From Nitratireductor mangrovi (GTDB lineage Bacteria; Pseudomonadota; Alphaproteobacteria; Rhizobiales; Rhizobiaceae), in the NCBI RefSeq assembly GCF_007922615.2, contig NZ_CP042301.2, forward strand, positions 4,510,001 to 4,574,000: a stretch of DNA of 64,000 bases. Reading direction: 5' to 3'. The translations under genes were made by a program, and so were the position numbers. The notes below the pieces were generated by a model. The model made no database searches. It saw only the letters and a list, made by a program, of their open reading frames with translations, and was not told where the DNA came from. Shown in pieces: positions 28,670 to 37,954 of the stretch (the first letter of the stretch is position 1; every line of letters begins with the position of its first letter).

Positions 28670-28760
28670 CGTCCCGGCAGGGCAATGGATCAACCGGCGC
28701 GCCGAGCGGTGCCCGCGACGATCGGCGTCGCCCGCGACACCAATTCAATAAGGCAAGGAC

Positions 28761-29204
28761 ATGACTGCAGACGACGCACAGGACCATCCCTCCCGGCTGA
28801 TCGACGCCCGCATCGAACAGCTCTCCGACTGGCGCGGCGCCATGCTCGCCCGCCTGCGCGCCCTGATCCACAAAGCCGATCCCGAAATGGTCGAGGAAGT
28901 GAAGTGGAAGAAGCCCTCCAACGGCATGCTTGGCGTGCCGGTCTGGGAGCATGACGGCATCATCTGCACCGGCGAGACCTACAAGGACAAGGTCAAGCTG
29001 ACCTTCGCCAACGGCGCCGCGCTCGCCGATCCGCAAGGCTTGTTCAACTCAAGCCTCGACGGCAACGTCCGCCGCGCCATCGATTTCTCCGAGGGTGACA
29101 CCGTCGACGAGGACGCCTTTACCGCCCTCATCCGCGCCGCCGCCGCACTGAACGCCGCCAAGGCCGCCGCCCGCCACCCTTCGCGCAAGGGGAGGCCGAA
29201 ATGA
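28761..29204 (+). CDS. DUF1801 domain protein
   Basis: A 147-residue protein of the DUF1801 (YdhG-like) type, with LRALIHKADPEMVEEVKWKK and a following aromatic/glycine stretch. It ends in an alanine/lysine-rich tail. It probably belongs to the ArsR/AHSA1 transcript, 91 bases upstream, and its stop overlaps the ATG of the small membrane protein gene (ATGA). The function of the family is not established. Confidence 0.82.
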   Translation: MTADDAQDHPSRLIDARIEQLSDWRGAMLARLRALIHKADPEMVEEVKWKKPSNGMLGVPVWEHDGIICTGETYKDKVKLTFANGAALADPQGLFNSSLDGNVRRAIDFSEGDTVDEDAFTALIRAAAALNAAKAAARHPSRKGRPK

Positions 29205-29419
29205 GCTGGAGCAGCGCCATCCGCCAGGTCCACCGCTGGACCTCGATCCTATTCACCCTGATCGTCGCCGGCATCTTCGCCACGCTCGGGCTGGGCCGCG
29301 AGCCGGTCGAGTGGGTCTATTACCTGCCTCTCTTCCCGCTTTTCGTGCTCCTGCCGACCGGGCTCTATATGTTCGCGCGGCCTTACATTGGGCGGCGACG
29401 CCCGCTCGAACAGGAGTAG
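29201..29419 (+). CDS. small two-helix membrane protein
   Basis: A 72-residue product with two hydrophobic helices (SILFTLIVAGIFATLGL and YLPLFPLFVLLPTGLYMF) and a basic end. It is sandwiched between two DUF1801 genes, overlapping the first by ATGA and 4 bases from the second. This tight packing supports it as a real gene. No function is known. Confidence 0.75.
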   Translation: MSWSSAIRQVHRWTSILFTLIVAGIFATLGLGREPVEWVYYLPLFPLFVLLPTGLYMFARPYIGRRRPLEQE

Positions 29420-29423
29420 CGCC

Positions 29424-29894
29424 GTGGCCACCCGCGCCCCCGACGGCAGCAAGGCTATGAAGCCGGGCAAGTCCGGCGCGCGGTCGTCGGGTGAGGTGGT
29501 GCTGCTTTCCGGCGGCAACCCGCAGATCGCCAAGGGTTATGGCGACGCCCCGGTCCAGGCCTATATCGCCGCCATGCCGGGCTGGAAAAGCGCCGTCGGC
29601 GCCCGTCTCGACACGATCATCGAACGCACCGTGCCCGGCGTCGAAAAGGCGGTGAAATGGAACTCGCCCATGTATGGGATGAAGGGCGAGGGCTGGTTCC
29701 TCGGCCTCCATTGTTTCACCCGTTACGTCAAGGTCGCCTTCTTCCGCGGCGCCCGGCTCGATCCCGTGCCGCCGGTCGGCTCGAAGCACAAGGAGGTGCG
29801 TTATCTCCATATCCACGAGGACGACGAATTCGACGAAACGCTTTTCGCCGACTGGGTCCTGCAGGCCAGCCGCCTGCCCGGCGAGAACATGTGA
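29424..29894 (+). CDS. DUF1801 domain protein, second copy
   Basis: A 156-residue protein. The DUF1801 core runs from AYIAAMPGWKSAVGARLD to the C-terminus, with VPGVEKAVKWNSPMYGM, HCFTRYVKVAFFRGA and HIHEDDEFDETLF recognisable. The start is GTG at 29424 with an AGGAG site, 4 bases after the membrane protein stop. It is distantly related to the gene at 28761 but not a recent duplicate. Confidence 0.85.
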   Translation: MATRAPDGSKAMKPGKSGARSSGEVVLLSGGNPQIAKGYGDAPVQAYIAAMPGWKSAVGARLDTIIERTVPGVEKAVKWNSPMYGMKGEGWFLGLHCFTRYVKVAFFRGARLDPVPPVGSKHKEVRYLHIHEDDEFDETLFADWVLQASRLPGENM

Positions 29895-29912
29895 AACCGG
29901 CGTAAGAAAAGG

Positions 29913-30356
29913 CTACCGTGCCTCGCTGTCGAGCCAGATCGTCACCGGGCCGTCATTGACGAGCGCCACCTGCATTTCGGCGCCGAACACCCCGTTCTCT
30001 ACCGAGATCCCGAGCCCGCGCAATTGAGCGGAAAAATGCTCGTAGAGCCGTTTGCCGTCCTCGGGCGCGGCGGCGGTCGAAAAGCCCGGCCGGTTGCCCT
30101 TGGTCTCGGCTGCAAGCGTGAACTGGCTGACCACCAGCGCCGCCCCTCCGGTGTCGAGGACCGAGCGGTTCATGCGGCCGTCCTTGTCGCGGAAGATGCG
30201 TAGTCTGGCGATCTTGCCTGCCAGCCATTCCGACTGCGCCTCGCCGTCGCCGCGCATGGCACAGACCAGCACCAGCAACCCGGGGCCGATCTCGCCGACG
30301 GTCCCGCCGTCGACCATCACCGAGGCGGAGGCAACACGTTGGATCAGCGCACGCAT
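29913..30356 (-). CDS. dtd: D-aminoacyl-tRNA deacylase
   Basis: Removes D-amino acids (and glycine mis-charged on tRNA-Ala) from tRNAs in the cytoplasm. At 147 residues it has the normal length. Key motifs are [13 protein letters not shown] at the N-terminus, the SQFTLAAET catalytic loop, and the cross-subunit GxPxG region, here N-R-P-G-F-S near residue 88 and V-N-D-G-P-V-T near the end. It is convergent with the DUF1801 gene, 18 bases apart. Confidence 0.95.
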   Translation of the reverse strand: MRALIQRVASASVMVDGGTVGEIGPGLLVLVCAMRGDGEAQSEWLAGKIARLRIFRDKDGRMNRSVLDTGGAALVVSQFTLAAETKGNRPGFSTAAAPEDGKRLYEHFSAQLRGLGISVENGVFGAEMQVALVNDGPVTIWLDSEAR

Positions 30357-30532
30357 GGTCTTCCTCCGGCTCGCCACGTCGCGGCCAAGCACGGCCGCAT
30401 TGTCACGGCAAGGCGTAGAAAAAGCGCCCCGACGGCGCAAGCGGAATAGTGGGTCGATCCACGCGGACACGAGGCCCTGCGGTGCGGGATCGGACCGCCC
30501 CGCGCGTTTGCGCGCATCGACGCGCCGCCGGC

Positions 30533-30790
30533 TCACGCTTTCCGCATCCGCCTCAGCCATGGGCCGAGGTGGAAGGCGCTCATCAGGAGATACATCGCCG
30601 CCATGCCGGTGAGCGGCGAGCCGCCGCACATCACCATGGCCGGATCGCTCTCGGCGACGGCGCTGGCTGCCGCCATCGCTGCGAAGGTCGGCGCCGCCGC
30701 CAGGCCCAGCCAGTCGGCGGCCCGGGCCAGGGCGGGCTGACGGGGAACCGTGCCGTCCCCCGCCCGCCGTAAACGCACCGCGCCGGTCAT
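30533..30790 (-). CDS. small membrane protein after DUF899 gene
   Basis: An 85-residue product with hydrophobic stretches ([19 protein letters not shown] and [17 protein letters not shown]) separated by a C-G-G-S-P turn. The ATG overlaps the DUF899 stop by ATGA, so it is likely co-translated. I recognise no family. The frame is open far upstream but only as antisense/shadow reading. Confidence 0.62.
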   Translation of the reverse strand: MTGAVRLRRAGDGTVPRQPALARAADWLGLAAAPTFAAMAAASAVAESDPAMVMCGGSPLTGMAAMYLLMSAFHLGPWLRRMRKA

Positions 30791-31560
30791 CCGGCGCTCT
30801 TTTCGCGCATGGCCGCCTCGCCGGCATCCGACACCGCGACCCACTTCTCGTCGGGCGCGGCGTCCGGCTCGTAGCTGTCGTGCCAGTTCCACCATTTGTA
30901 GGGCGGCGTCTGCGGGTATCCGGGAGGCGAATCCTCCCACGCCTCCTGGCGCCCGAGCGGCGTGATGTCGAGGTAGTTCCAGGTGTTGCCCATCTGCTCG
31001 TCGCCGCGATTGTCGACGAAATAGGTGCGGAACACCTTGTCGCCGTCGCGGATGAACACGTTGGTGCCGTGCCATTCGCCGACGCCGAAATCGGCATCGA
31101 AATCGTCGGTGATGGTCACCCACGGCATGCGCCAGCCCATGCGCTGCTTCAGCCGGGCGATGTCGGCCTGCGGCGCGCGCGAGGCAAACACCAGCGTCGT
31201 GTCGCGGGCGTTGAGATGCGCCACATGGGCAACCTGGTCGGCCACCATCGAGCAGCCGCGGCAGGCATGGTCGGGCCAGCCGAACACGCCGGGCTCGAAG
31301 AAGGCGCGGTAGACGATCAGCTGGCGCCGGCCTTCGAACAGGTCGACAAGGCTTGCCCGTCCCTGCGGCCCCTCGAACATGTAGCTCTTTTCGACCGCCA
31401 GCCACGGCATGCGCCGGCGCTCCGCCGCCAGCTTGTCGCTGGCCCGCATATGGGCCTTTTCCTTGACCAGCATCTCCTGCCGCGCCGCTTCCCATTGCTC
31501 TTTCGACACCACCGGCGGCGTCTGCATGCCGGCGGTCCCGTTTCCGGTTGATGCGTTCAT
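30787..31560 (-). CDS. DUF899 thioredoxin-like protein
   Basis: A 257-residue member of the DUF899 family, whose fold is thioredoxin-like. Diagnostic segments include [49 protein letters not shown] (C-x-x-C-S in the active-site position) and [11 protein letters not shown]. The C-terminus holds [13 protein letters not shown] and a tryptophan-rich stretch. The ATG at 31560 has an AGGAG site 8 bases upstream. It is divergent from the HWE kinase, with a 181-base shared promoter region. Confidence 0.9.
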   Translation of the reverse strand: MNASTGNGTAGMQTPPVVSKEQWEAARQEMLVKEKAHMRASDKLAAERRRMPWLAVEKSYMFEGPQGRASLVDLFEGRRQLIVYRAFFEPGVFGWPDHACRGCSMVADQVAHVAHLNARDTTLVFASRAPQADIARLKQRMGWRMPWVTITDDFDADFGVGEWHGTNVFIRDGDKVFRTYFVDNRGDEQMGNTWNYLDITPLGRQEAWEDSPPGYPQTPPYKWWNWHDSYEPDAAPDEKWVAVSDAGEAAMREKSAG

Positions 31561-31684
31561 CGTGAAAACCTCCTGATTGGGGCGGAGGGCCATGCCTCCG
31601 CCGCTCGCTGCTGGGTTCGCGGGAAGCGTTGTGCCATCGCCCTTCAGCCGGACGTGAGTAACAAAAGTGTCGAGATTTTTCGGC

Positions 31685-31709
31685 GGAACCTTTTCGCCCC
31701 TTCTGCGTT
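31685..31709 (+). promoter_or_regulatory. EcfG-type general stress promoter
   Basis: GGAAC, a 16-base spacer and CGTT match the sigma-EcfG consensus of alphaproteobacteria exactly. It ends 32 bases before the ATG of the HWE kinase gene and points towards it. Confidence 0.72.
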
Positions 31710-31741
31710 GCCTGTTGTTGGCGTCAGAAGGGGGAACGTCC

Positions 31742-34700
31742 ATGAGAGCGGAGCCGACGGCATCGCCGGTCTTTGCGGGCAAGGGTTATGAGGCGCTGTG
31801 CGCGCTCGACCAGGAGGTGCTCGATGCGCTGCCGGTAGCTCTCTACCTGTGCTCTGCCGACGGCATCATCCAGCGTTTCAACCGGCAGGCCACGCAGCTC
31901 TGGATGCGCACGCCCGAAGCCGGCGGTCTCGACGAGCGCTTTTGCGGCTCGTTCCGGCTCTACGATCTTGCCGGCCGGCTCCTTCCCCATGACCGCACGC
32001 CGATGGAAACCGCGCTCAGAACAGGCGAGCCGCAGCAGGATCGCGAGCTCGTCATCGAGCGCCCGGATGGTTCGCGCATTACGGTACTTGTCGACATTCG
32101 CCCGCTGCGGGATGAGCGGGGTCGCATTCTCGGGGCGGTCAACTGTTTTCGGGATGTCACCATGGCGAGGCAGGCCGGAGATTTGCTGCAACGGCTGGAG
32201 CAGCGTCAGCAGGCAGTCCTCGATAGCATCCCGGCCGCGATCTACACCACCGACGCCGACGGGTATGTGACCTACTTCAACCGTGCTGCTGCTGATGTCG
32301 CGGGTCGCGAGCCGGAGCTCGGGAAGGACAGATGGTGCGTCAGCTGGCGCCTGCGCGACAAGGACGGTTCCGAAATTCCGCACGACGAATGCCCGATGGC
32401 GGTTGCGCTCAGGGAGCGCAAGCCGGTGCGCGGAGGCGAGTTGATGGCCGAGCGCCCGGACGGCACGCTTGTCCCGTTCCAGCCCTATCCCACCCCGCTT
32501 TTCGACGCCGCTGGCAGGTTGACCGGCGGCATCAACATGCTCGTCGACATGTCCGACCAGCAGGAAGCACGCAGGAAGCTCGACGAAACCGAGGCGCGCT
32601 ACCAGCGGATTTTCAACGGCGCCCACGTCTCCATATGGGATCAGGATTTCTCGAGGCTTGTCGCCCGGCTGCAGGAGTTGCGGGCGGAAGGGGTCGACGA
32701 CATTCGCGGCTATTTCAAATCCAATCCAGAAGCGCTCGCCGCGGCGATCCGGCTGATCCGCGTGCGCGACGTCAACGACTACACGCTGGAAATGTTCGAG
32801 ATCGCCGAAAAGGCCGACCTGCTCGCTGGTGATTTTGGCGGCATCATCCTGCCCGAGACGGACGACGTGTTCATCGAAGAGATCGTCGCGCTGTGGGAAG
32901 GGCGCCGGCGGTTCGAAGGCGAGGCGCCCTTGCGAACCCGCGGCGGCCGTCGCATGGACGTGCAACTGACCATCGCCTGGGAAGGCGAGAACTATGAACA
33001 CGCGCTGGTCAGCATCCTCGACATTTCCCGGCAGAAAGCGGCCCAGCGCCGGTTCGAGGTCCTCAACAGCGTCGCCCACACCGTGTCGAGCAACCTCGAT
33101 CTGGAGCACGTGGTCCAGGCCGTCACCGACAGCGCCACCAAGCTGTCGGGCGCCCAGTTCGGCGCGTTTTTCTACAACGTGACCGACAGCAGCGGCGAAA
33201 AGTTCATGCTGTACGCGCTGTCGGGCGCCCAGCGCGAGGCCTTCGACCGCTTTGGAATGCCAAGGAACACCGCCATTTTCGAACCGACCTTTCACGGCAC
33301 CGGGATCGTGCGTTCCGACGACATCCGCCAGGACCCGCGCTACGGCCGCAACGCTCCGCATCGCGGCATGCCGGAAGGGCACCTGCCGGTCGTCAGCTAT
33401 ATGGCGGTGCCAGTGGTCTCGCGTAGTGGCGAAGTCCATGGCGGCCTGTTTTTCGGTCACCAGGAAGCAGGCGTCTTTTCCGCCGAAACGGAGGCAACAA
33501 TCGCCGGTATCGCCGCCCACGCCGCGATGGCGATCGACAATGCCCGCCTGCTGCGCACGGCCCAGGATCAGCTGGAACAGCGCCAGCGCGCCGAGCTTTC
33601 CGCGCAGCAGCTCGCGTCGATCGTCGAATCGTCGCAGGACGCGATCGTCAGCAAGAACCTTCAGGGTATCGTCACCAGCTGGAACCAGGGTGCGGAACGC
33701 CTGTTCGGCTACACGGCCGACGAGATCATCGGCAAGCCGGTGACGACGCTGTTCCCGGAGGAACTGCTCGACGAGGAGACCGGCATTCTCGACCGCATCC
33801 GCCGCGGCGAGCGGATCGAGCATTACGAGACGGTACGGCAGGCAAAGGACGGCCGGCGGATCGACATCTCTTTGACCATCTCGCCGGTCAAGGACGCCGA
33901 AGGCCGCATCGTCGGGGCGTCCAAGATCGCCCGCGACGTTTCCGAACGCAAGCGCGCCGAGCAGGCGCTGGCGCGGCGCATGGCGGAGCAGGCGGCGCTC
34001 TACTGCCTCACCGACCGTCTCTATCACCGCGCCAGCCTGGAAGACGCGTTCGATGCCGGACTTGATGCGATCACTGGCGCGCTTGGATGTTCGCGGGCGG
34101 CCATCCTGCTGTTCGACAAGGCCGACGTCATGCGTTTCGTGGCCTGGCGTGGCCTGTCCGAAGAGTATCGGCACGCCGTCGACGGCCACTCTCCGTGGAC
34201 TGCCGAAGCCAGCGACGCAGAGCCGATCTACCTTTCGAGCCTTGATGAGGGTGACCTCGATGCCGGCCTGCGGGCGGTGATCGAAGCCGAGAACATCCAT
34301 GCGCTGGCCTTCATTCCGCTTTTCAGCGGCGGCCGTGTCGTCGGCAAGTTCATGGCCTACTACGACGAGCCGCATCTCTTCAGTGAGGAAGAGGACGCCG
34401 TCGCCGTCACCATCGCGCGCCAGCTCGGCTTCACCGTGCAGCGCGTCCGCGCCGATGAGGCCCGACGCCGGGCCGAGGCCGAACTCCGGGACAATCAGGA
34501 ACGCGAACGCAAACGCGCGGCGGAATTGCAGGCAATCATGGAGTCGGTTCCCGCGGCGATCTGGATCGCCCGCGATCCGGATGGCCGCATGATCGACGGC
34601 AATCGCACCTCCTACGAACTGCTCGGTCTGCCTCCCTCGGTCAATTCCTCGCTCTCCGCGCCGGAGGGCGAGCGGCCGGATCACTTCGAGGTCAGGGTCA

Positions 34701-35917
34701 ATGGCCGCACGCTCACGGTCGACGAACTGCCGGTCCAGCGCGCTGCGCGCGGCGAGGAAATACGGGGCTTCGAGGAGGAAATCAGATATGCCGACGGCCG
34801 TTCGCGTTTCCTGATCGGCAATGCGACACCGCTCACCGACGACGACGGCACGCCGACCGGGGCGGTCGCGGCTTTCGTCGACATCACCGAGCGGCGGGAG
34901 GCCGAGATCGGTCTGCGCGACAGCGAGCAGCGTCTGCAGATGGCGCTCGAGGCGGGCGGCATGGGCGCCTGGGAATGGGACCTGGTCTCGGGCAGCGTGA
35001 TCTGGTCGCCCTCGCTGGAGGTCATTCACGGGCTTGAGCCGGGCTCGTTCGGCGGCACGCTCGACGATGTGAAGCGGGAGATACACCCTGACGATGCCGC
35101 ACAGGTTGCGGCCGCCATCGAGGCCACCCTGCGCGACAGGACGCCCTACCACGTGGTCTACCGGGCCGTGCTTCCGGACGGTTCCATGCGCTGGCTCGAA
35201 GCCTTCGGCCAGTGCGTCGAAGACGCGGATGGCTCGCTGAAGAAGCTGATCGGCATCTGCATGGACATCACCCGGCGCAAGGAGGAAGAGAGCCAGCGCG
35301 AGACCCTGATTGCCGAACTCAGCCATCGGGTGAAGAACACGCTCGCCACCGTTCTCTCCATCGCCCGGCAGTCGATCGTCCGGGAAGACGATCCGCGCCG
35401 CGCCTACCATTCCTTCGAGGCGAGGATACGGGCACTGGCGCAGACCCATGGCCGGCTGGCGGAGGCGCAATGGTCCGGCGTCTCGCTGCGCACCATGCTG
35501 GAAGACGAACTCGCGCCCTACCGCAACGACGAGGTCGGCAATGTCCGCCTTGACGGGCCAAGCGTCTCCCTGCCGCCCAAGCAGGCGCTTGCCCTCGGGC
35601 TGGCGATTCACGAACTGGCGACCAACGCCGCGAAGTACGGCCCCTTCAGCAGTGACACCGGGCGCGTCGAGGCCGAATGGGAACTCAGGGGCGATCGTCT
35701 GCATTTCGAATGGGCCGAGCGCGGCGGGCCCCGGGTCGCACCGCCTGCGAGGGTCGGCTTCGGTCGCACGCTGCTGGAAAAGGTGCTTGCACATGATCTC
35801 AGCGGAAACGTAGAGATAAGCTATGCTCCCGAAGGCGTCAGATGTTCGATCACGGTGCCGGGCGTGAGCGCGGGCGGCCCGAATGAGGGCGTTCAGGACG
35901 GGGCACGGGCCGGATGA
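31742..35917 (+). CDS. multi-PAS/GAF HWE-family sensor histidine kinase
   Basis: A 1391-residue protein without obvious transmembrane helices. Domain order by eye: PAS (about 20-140), PAS (150-280), PAS-like (290-440), GAF (440-620), PAS (630-760), GAF (765-930), PAS (945-1060), PAS_3 (1065-1180), then an HWE kinase core. The phospho-acceptor His (about 1195) is in AELSHRVKNTLATV; the ATPase part has IHELATNAAKYG and the HWE-defining W-x-E in FEWAERGG. HWE kinases feed the PhyR-NepR-EcfG stress pathway in this group. Start ATG 31742 follows a GGGGGA site; an earlier in-frame start would overlap the promoter. It overlaps the receiver gene by ATGA. Confidence 0.9.
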   Translation: MRAEPTASPVFAGKGYEALCALDQEVLDALPVALYLCSADGIIQRFNRQATQLWMRTPEAGGLDERFCGSFRLYDLAGRLLPHDRTPMETALRTGEPQQDRELVIERPDGSRITVLVDIRPLRDERGRILGAVNCFRDVTMARQAGDLLQRLEQRQQAVLDSIPAAIYTTDADGYVTYFNRAAADVAGREPELGKDRWCVSWRLRDKDGSEIPHDECPMAVALRERKPVRGGELMAERPDGTLVPFQPYPTPLFDAAGRLTGGINMLVDMSDQQEARRKLDETEARYQRIFNGAHVSIWDQDFSRLVARLQELRAEGVDDIRGYFKSNPEALAAAIRLIRVRDVNDYTLEMFEIAEKADLLAGDFGGIILPETDDVFIEEIVALWEGRRRFEGEAPLRTRGGRRMDVQLTIAWEGENYEHALVSILDISRQKAAQRRFEVLNSVAHTVSSNLDLEHVVQAVTDSATKLSGAQFGAFFYNVTDSSGEKFMLYALSGAQREAFDRFGMPRNTAIFEPTFHGTGIVRSDDIRQDPRYGRNAPHRGMPEGHLPVVSYMAVPVVSRSGEVHGGLFFGHQEAGVFSAETEATIAGIAAHAAMAIDNARLLRTAQDQLEQRQRAELSAQQLASIVESSQDAIVSKNLQGIVTSWNQGAERLFGYTADEIIGKPVTTLFPEELLDEETGILDRIRRGERIEHYETVRQAKDGRRIDISLTISPVKDAEGRIVGASKIARDVSERKRAEQALARRMAEQAALYCLTDRLYHRASLEDAFDAGLDAITGALGCSRAAILLFDKADVMRFVAWRGLSEEYRHAVDGHSPWTAEASDAEPIYLSSLDEGDLDAGLRAVIEAENIHALAFIPLFSGGRVVGKFMAYYDEPHLFSEEEDAVAVTIARQLGFTVQRVRADEARRRAEAELRDNQERERKRAAELQAIMESVPAAIWIARDPDGRMIDGNRTSYELLGLPPSVNSSLSAPEGERPDHFEVRVNGRTLTVDELPVQRAARGEEIRGFEEEIRYADGRSRFLIGNATPLTDDDGTPTGAVAAFVDITERREAEIGLRDSEQRLQMALEAGGMGAWEWDLVSGSVIWSPSLEVIHGLEPGSFGGTLDDVKREIHPDDAAQVAAAIEATLRDRTPYHVVYRAVLPDGSMRWLEAFGQCVEDADGSLKKLIGICMDITRRKEEESQRETLIAELSHRVKNTLATVLSIARQSIVREDDPRRAYHSFEARIRALAQTHGRLAEAQWSGVSLRTMLEDELAPYRNDEVGNVRLDGPSVSLPPKQALALGLAIHELATNAAKYGPFSSDTGRVEAEWELRGDRLHFEWAERGGPRVAPPARVGFGRTLLEKVLAHDLSGNVEISYAPEGVRCSITVPGVSAGGPNEGVQDGARAG

Positions 35918-36285
35918 AGTGCGTGGAAAAGGGCGTTCTCGCGGGCAAGAGCATTCTCATCGTCGAGGACGAGGCGCTGCTGGCCCTGGGCCTTGAGCAG
36001 GATCTGCAGGACGCCGGCTATCAGACCGTCGGCCCCTACCGCACCCTCGCCGATGCGCGCCGCGCCGCGTCGGAGGAGACGATCGACGCTGGCATCCTCG
36101 ACATCAACCTCAACGGCGAGCTGTCTTATCCGGTCGCCGAGCAGCTGCTGCGGCGCGGCATCCCGTTCCTGTTCGTCAGCGGCTACGGCGGCGAAAGCAT
36201 TCCCGAGGACTTTCGCCATTTCCCCCGCCTGGCCAAGCCGTATGACCCGGCCGACCTGATGCGCCGGCTCAAGGAACTCGCCTGA
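35914..36285 (+). CDS. single-domain response regulator (FATGUY-like receiver)
   Basis: A 123-residue stand-alone receiver. It has acidic residues in VEDEALL (near 18-20), phospho-acceptor D in GILDINLNGEL (near 63) and the conserved Lys in AKPYDP. The segment IPFLFVSGYGG resembles the F-x-x-T/S-G-Y 'FATGUY' signature of alphaproteobacterial receivers such as SdrG and MrrA, which act in stress phosphorelays. It overlaps the HWE kinase by ATGA, which makes the kinase its natural partner. It has no output domain. Confidence 0.88.
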   Translation: MKCVEKGVLAGKSILIVEDEALLALGLEQDLQDAGYQTVGPYRTLADARRAASEETIDAGILDINLNGELSYPVAEQLLRRGIPFLFVSGYGGESIPEDFRHFPRLAKPYDPADLMRRLKELA

Positions 36286-36459
36286 GGCGGTGCCCGGGAG
36301 TGGAAACCGGTTGCCGTACGGTATTGCGTAAGGGCAAGACGTTCGAAAGGCCGGTTCCGCCGCATCAACGCAAGCGGTACCGAGCAGCGATTGCATGCTC
36401 CCGTTGCCGGGCCGGTCGAGTTCGGCGGTGACGCCTCAAGCTCTGTTCCGGACCAGCCA

Positions 36460-36640
36460 TGTCCCAGACGCTCGCGGCTCGTCATTGCGAAAAGCAGCTC
36501 AACATTGGACTATTTCGGCGGCGATAGGCCGCGGCCAGCGCCGGCCGATGGTTCCCGGCCGCGGGAGAAGAAATCCCGGCCGCGCACGTGTCGCTGCCGT
36601 CATCGCCTCCGCGGTCATTTCCGCGTCGTCACCGGTTCTT
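36460..36640 (+). repeat. diverged direct repeat, copy 1 (ankyrin-gene leader)
   Basis: This part of the 375-base gap after the receiver gene resembles 37407-37592. Matching blocks in the same order are CATTGCGAAAA, TCAA-N2-TTG, TAT-N-TCGGCGG, GGGAGAA-N-AA, and then a stretch aligning with codons 1-15 of the SnoaL-like gene (CACGTGTCG...GCCGTCATCGCC here; GAACGTGTCG...GCCTTCATCGCC there). No intact reading frame with a start remains, so the latter part looks like a decayed copy of that gene's 5' end. The first 170 bases of the gap show nothing recognisable. Confidence 0.6.
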
Positions 36641-36660
36641 GCCACCAGGAGCTCGCCACC

Positions 36661-37353
36661 ATGCACCGTATCTTCGCTTGCCTTTTCCTGGTTTGGGTCG
36701 CCACGGCCTTCGCCGGCGCCGCACACGCCCAGGTTCCGCCGTCGCCGGCTGAAATCGCTGCCTATGACGGGCTGCACCGCGCCGCGCATGAGGACGACGC
36801 CGAGGCCGTCGCGCGGCTCGTCGCGGCGGGCGCCGATCCCGACGCCCGCGACGGCTCGGGCCGTACCCCGGCCCATGTCGCCGCCTTCGCCTCCAGCGAC
36901 GACGCGCTCATTGCGCTCGCCGCGGCCGGCGCCGACATGAACGCGCTCGAGAACGGCGTCTATGACGTGGTCACCATCGCCGCCGTCGCCGACGATCCCG
37001 AAATGGTCTCGCTGGCGATCGAACTCGGCAACCGCGCCGACCTCGTCACCAGCATCTATGACGGCACGGCGCTGATCGCGGCCGCCCATCTCGGCCATCA
37101 CGAGGTCGTCCGCCGCCTCGTCGCCGGCGGCGCGCCGCTCGACCATGTCAACAACCTCGGCTGGACGGCGCTGATGGAAGCCGTCGTGCTCGGCGACGGC
37201 GGTCCCGACCATGTCGCTACCGTCCGCGTGCTGGTCGGGGCCGGGGCCGATACCGGGATCGCCGACCGCGACGGCGTCACCCCGCTTCGCCATGCCGAGG
37301 CGCGTGGCTATGCCGAGATCGCCGCCATCATCCGTGCCGCCCCGCCGCGCTGA
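36661..37353 (+). CDS. exported ankyrin-repeat protein
   Basis: A 230-residue protein with a signal peptide (MHRIFACLFLVWVATAFAGAAHA) and about five ankyrin repeats, the clearest being DGLHRAAHEDDAEAVARLVAAGADP and GTALIAAAHLGHHEVVRRLVAGGAPL (key turns G-x-T-P/A and L-L-x-x-G-A). It probably acts in the periplasm by protein binding; the partner is unknown. The ATG has a CAGGAG site. Its leader derives from the duplicated segment shared with the SnoaL-like gene. Confidence 0.88.
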   Translation: MHRIFACLFLVWVATAFAGAAHAQVPPSPAEIAAYDGLHRAAHEDDAEAVARLVAAGADPDARDGSGRTPAHVAAFASSDDALIALAAAGADMNALENGVYDVVTIAAVADDPEMVSLAIELGNRADLVTSIYDGTALIAAAHLGHHEVVRRLVAGGAPLDHVNNLGWTALMEAVVLGDGGPDHVATVRVLVGAGADTGIADRDGVTPLRHAEARGYAEIAAIIRAAPPR

Positions 37354-37406
37354 CCTCGTTGCGCCGACTGCTCCGCTGGCGTCGCCGTTTCAGGCGGCGA
37401 CGCCCT

Positions 37407-37592
37407 TGTCCCGCATGCCGGCGCGGCTCTGGCCCATTGCGAAAAACTGTTCAATCTTGAATTATCTCGGCGGGTGACAACCACGGGCAGGGCCGCGTCG
37501 CCGCCGGGCCAATGGCGCCCGCCACGGGAGAAAAAGATGCCGAGCCGCGAACGTGTCGACGCCTTCATCGCCAGCGTGGTTTCCGGCGACCA
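37407..37592 (+). repeat. diverged direct repeat, copy 2 (SnoaL-gene leader and 5' end)
   Basis: The intact counterpart of 36460-36640. It contains the leader with CATTGCGAAAA and TCGGCGG, the GGGAGAAAAAG ribosome site and the first codons of the SnoaL-like gene. The shared leader may carry a common promoter for the two genes. Confidence 0.6.
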
Positions 37593-37911
37593 TGTCCGCG
37601 CCATCGCCGACTTCTACCACGACGACGCCACCATGCAGGAAAACCTCGCCGAGCCGCGCCGCGGCCGCGAGCTTCTGATGGCGCATGAAAAGCGCGCGCT
37701 CGACCGGCTCGAAAGGATGCACACCCACGCCCCGCTGGCCGTGCTGGTCGACGGCGACCTTGTCGCCATCAACTGGGTCTTCGACGCCACCGGCCGCGAC
37801 GGCGTCACCCGCCGCCTGGTCGAGGTCGCCCTGCAGCGCTGGCGCGGCGACCGTATCGCCGCAGAGCAGTTCTTCTACGACACCGCCTCGGCCTGGCGCG
37901 TCGTCGACTGA
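37537..37911 (+). CDS. SnoaL/NTF2-like protein
   Basis: A 124-residue protein of the NTF2-like fold: VDAFIASVVSGDHVRAIADFYHDDATMQEN at the N-terminus (split helix and W/Y-x-x-D-A pattern), then GRELLMAHEK and VALQRWRGDRIAAEQFFYD near the C-terminus. Members bind or isomerise small molecules; no catalytic assignment is possible here. The ATG at 37537 has the site GGGAGAAAAAG. It is convergent with the VHL-like gene. Confidence 0.8.
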   Translation: MPSRERVDAFIASVVSGDHVRAIADFYHDDATMQENLAEPRRGRELLMAHEKRALDRLERMHTHAPLAVLVDGDLVAINWVFDATGRDGVTRRLVEVALQRWRGDRIAAEQFFYDTASAWRVVD

Positions 37912-37954
37912 CGCGCGCCACCGCCCCGCCCCCGCACCCCTGGCCTCGACGGCG

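Noticed and set aside
31724..35794. 1356-residue open frame antisense to the HWE kinase gene
   Set aside because: It lies wholly opposite a gene with clear PAS, GAF and kinase motifs, and has no domain of its own.
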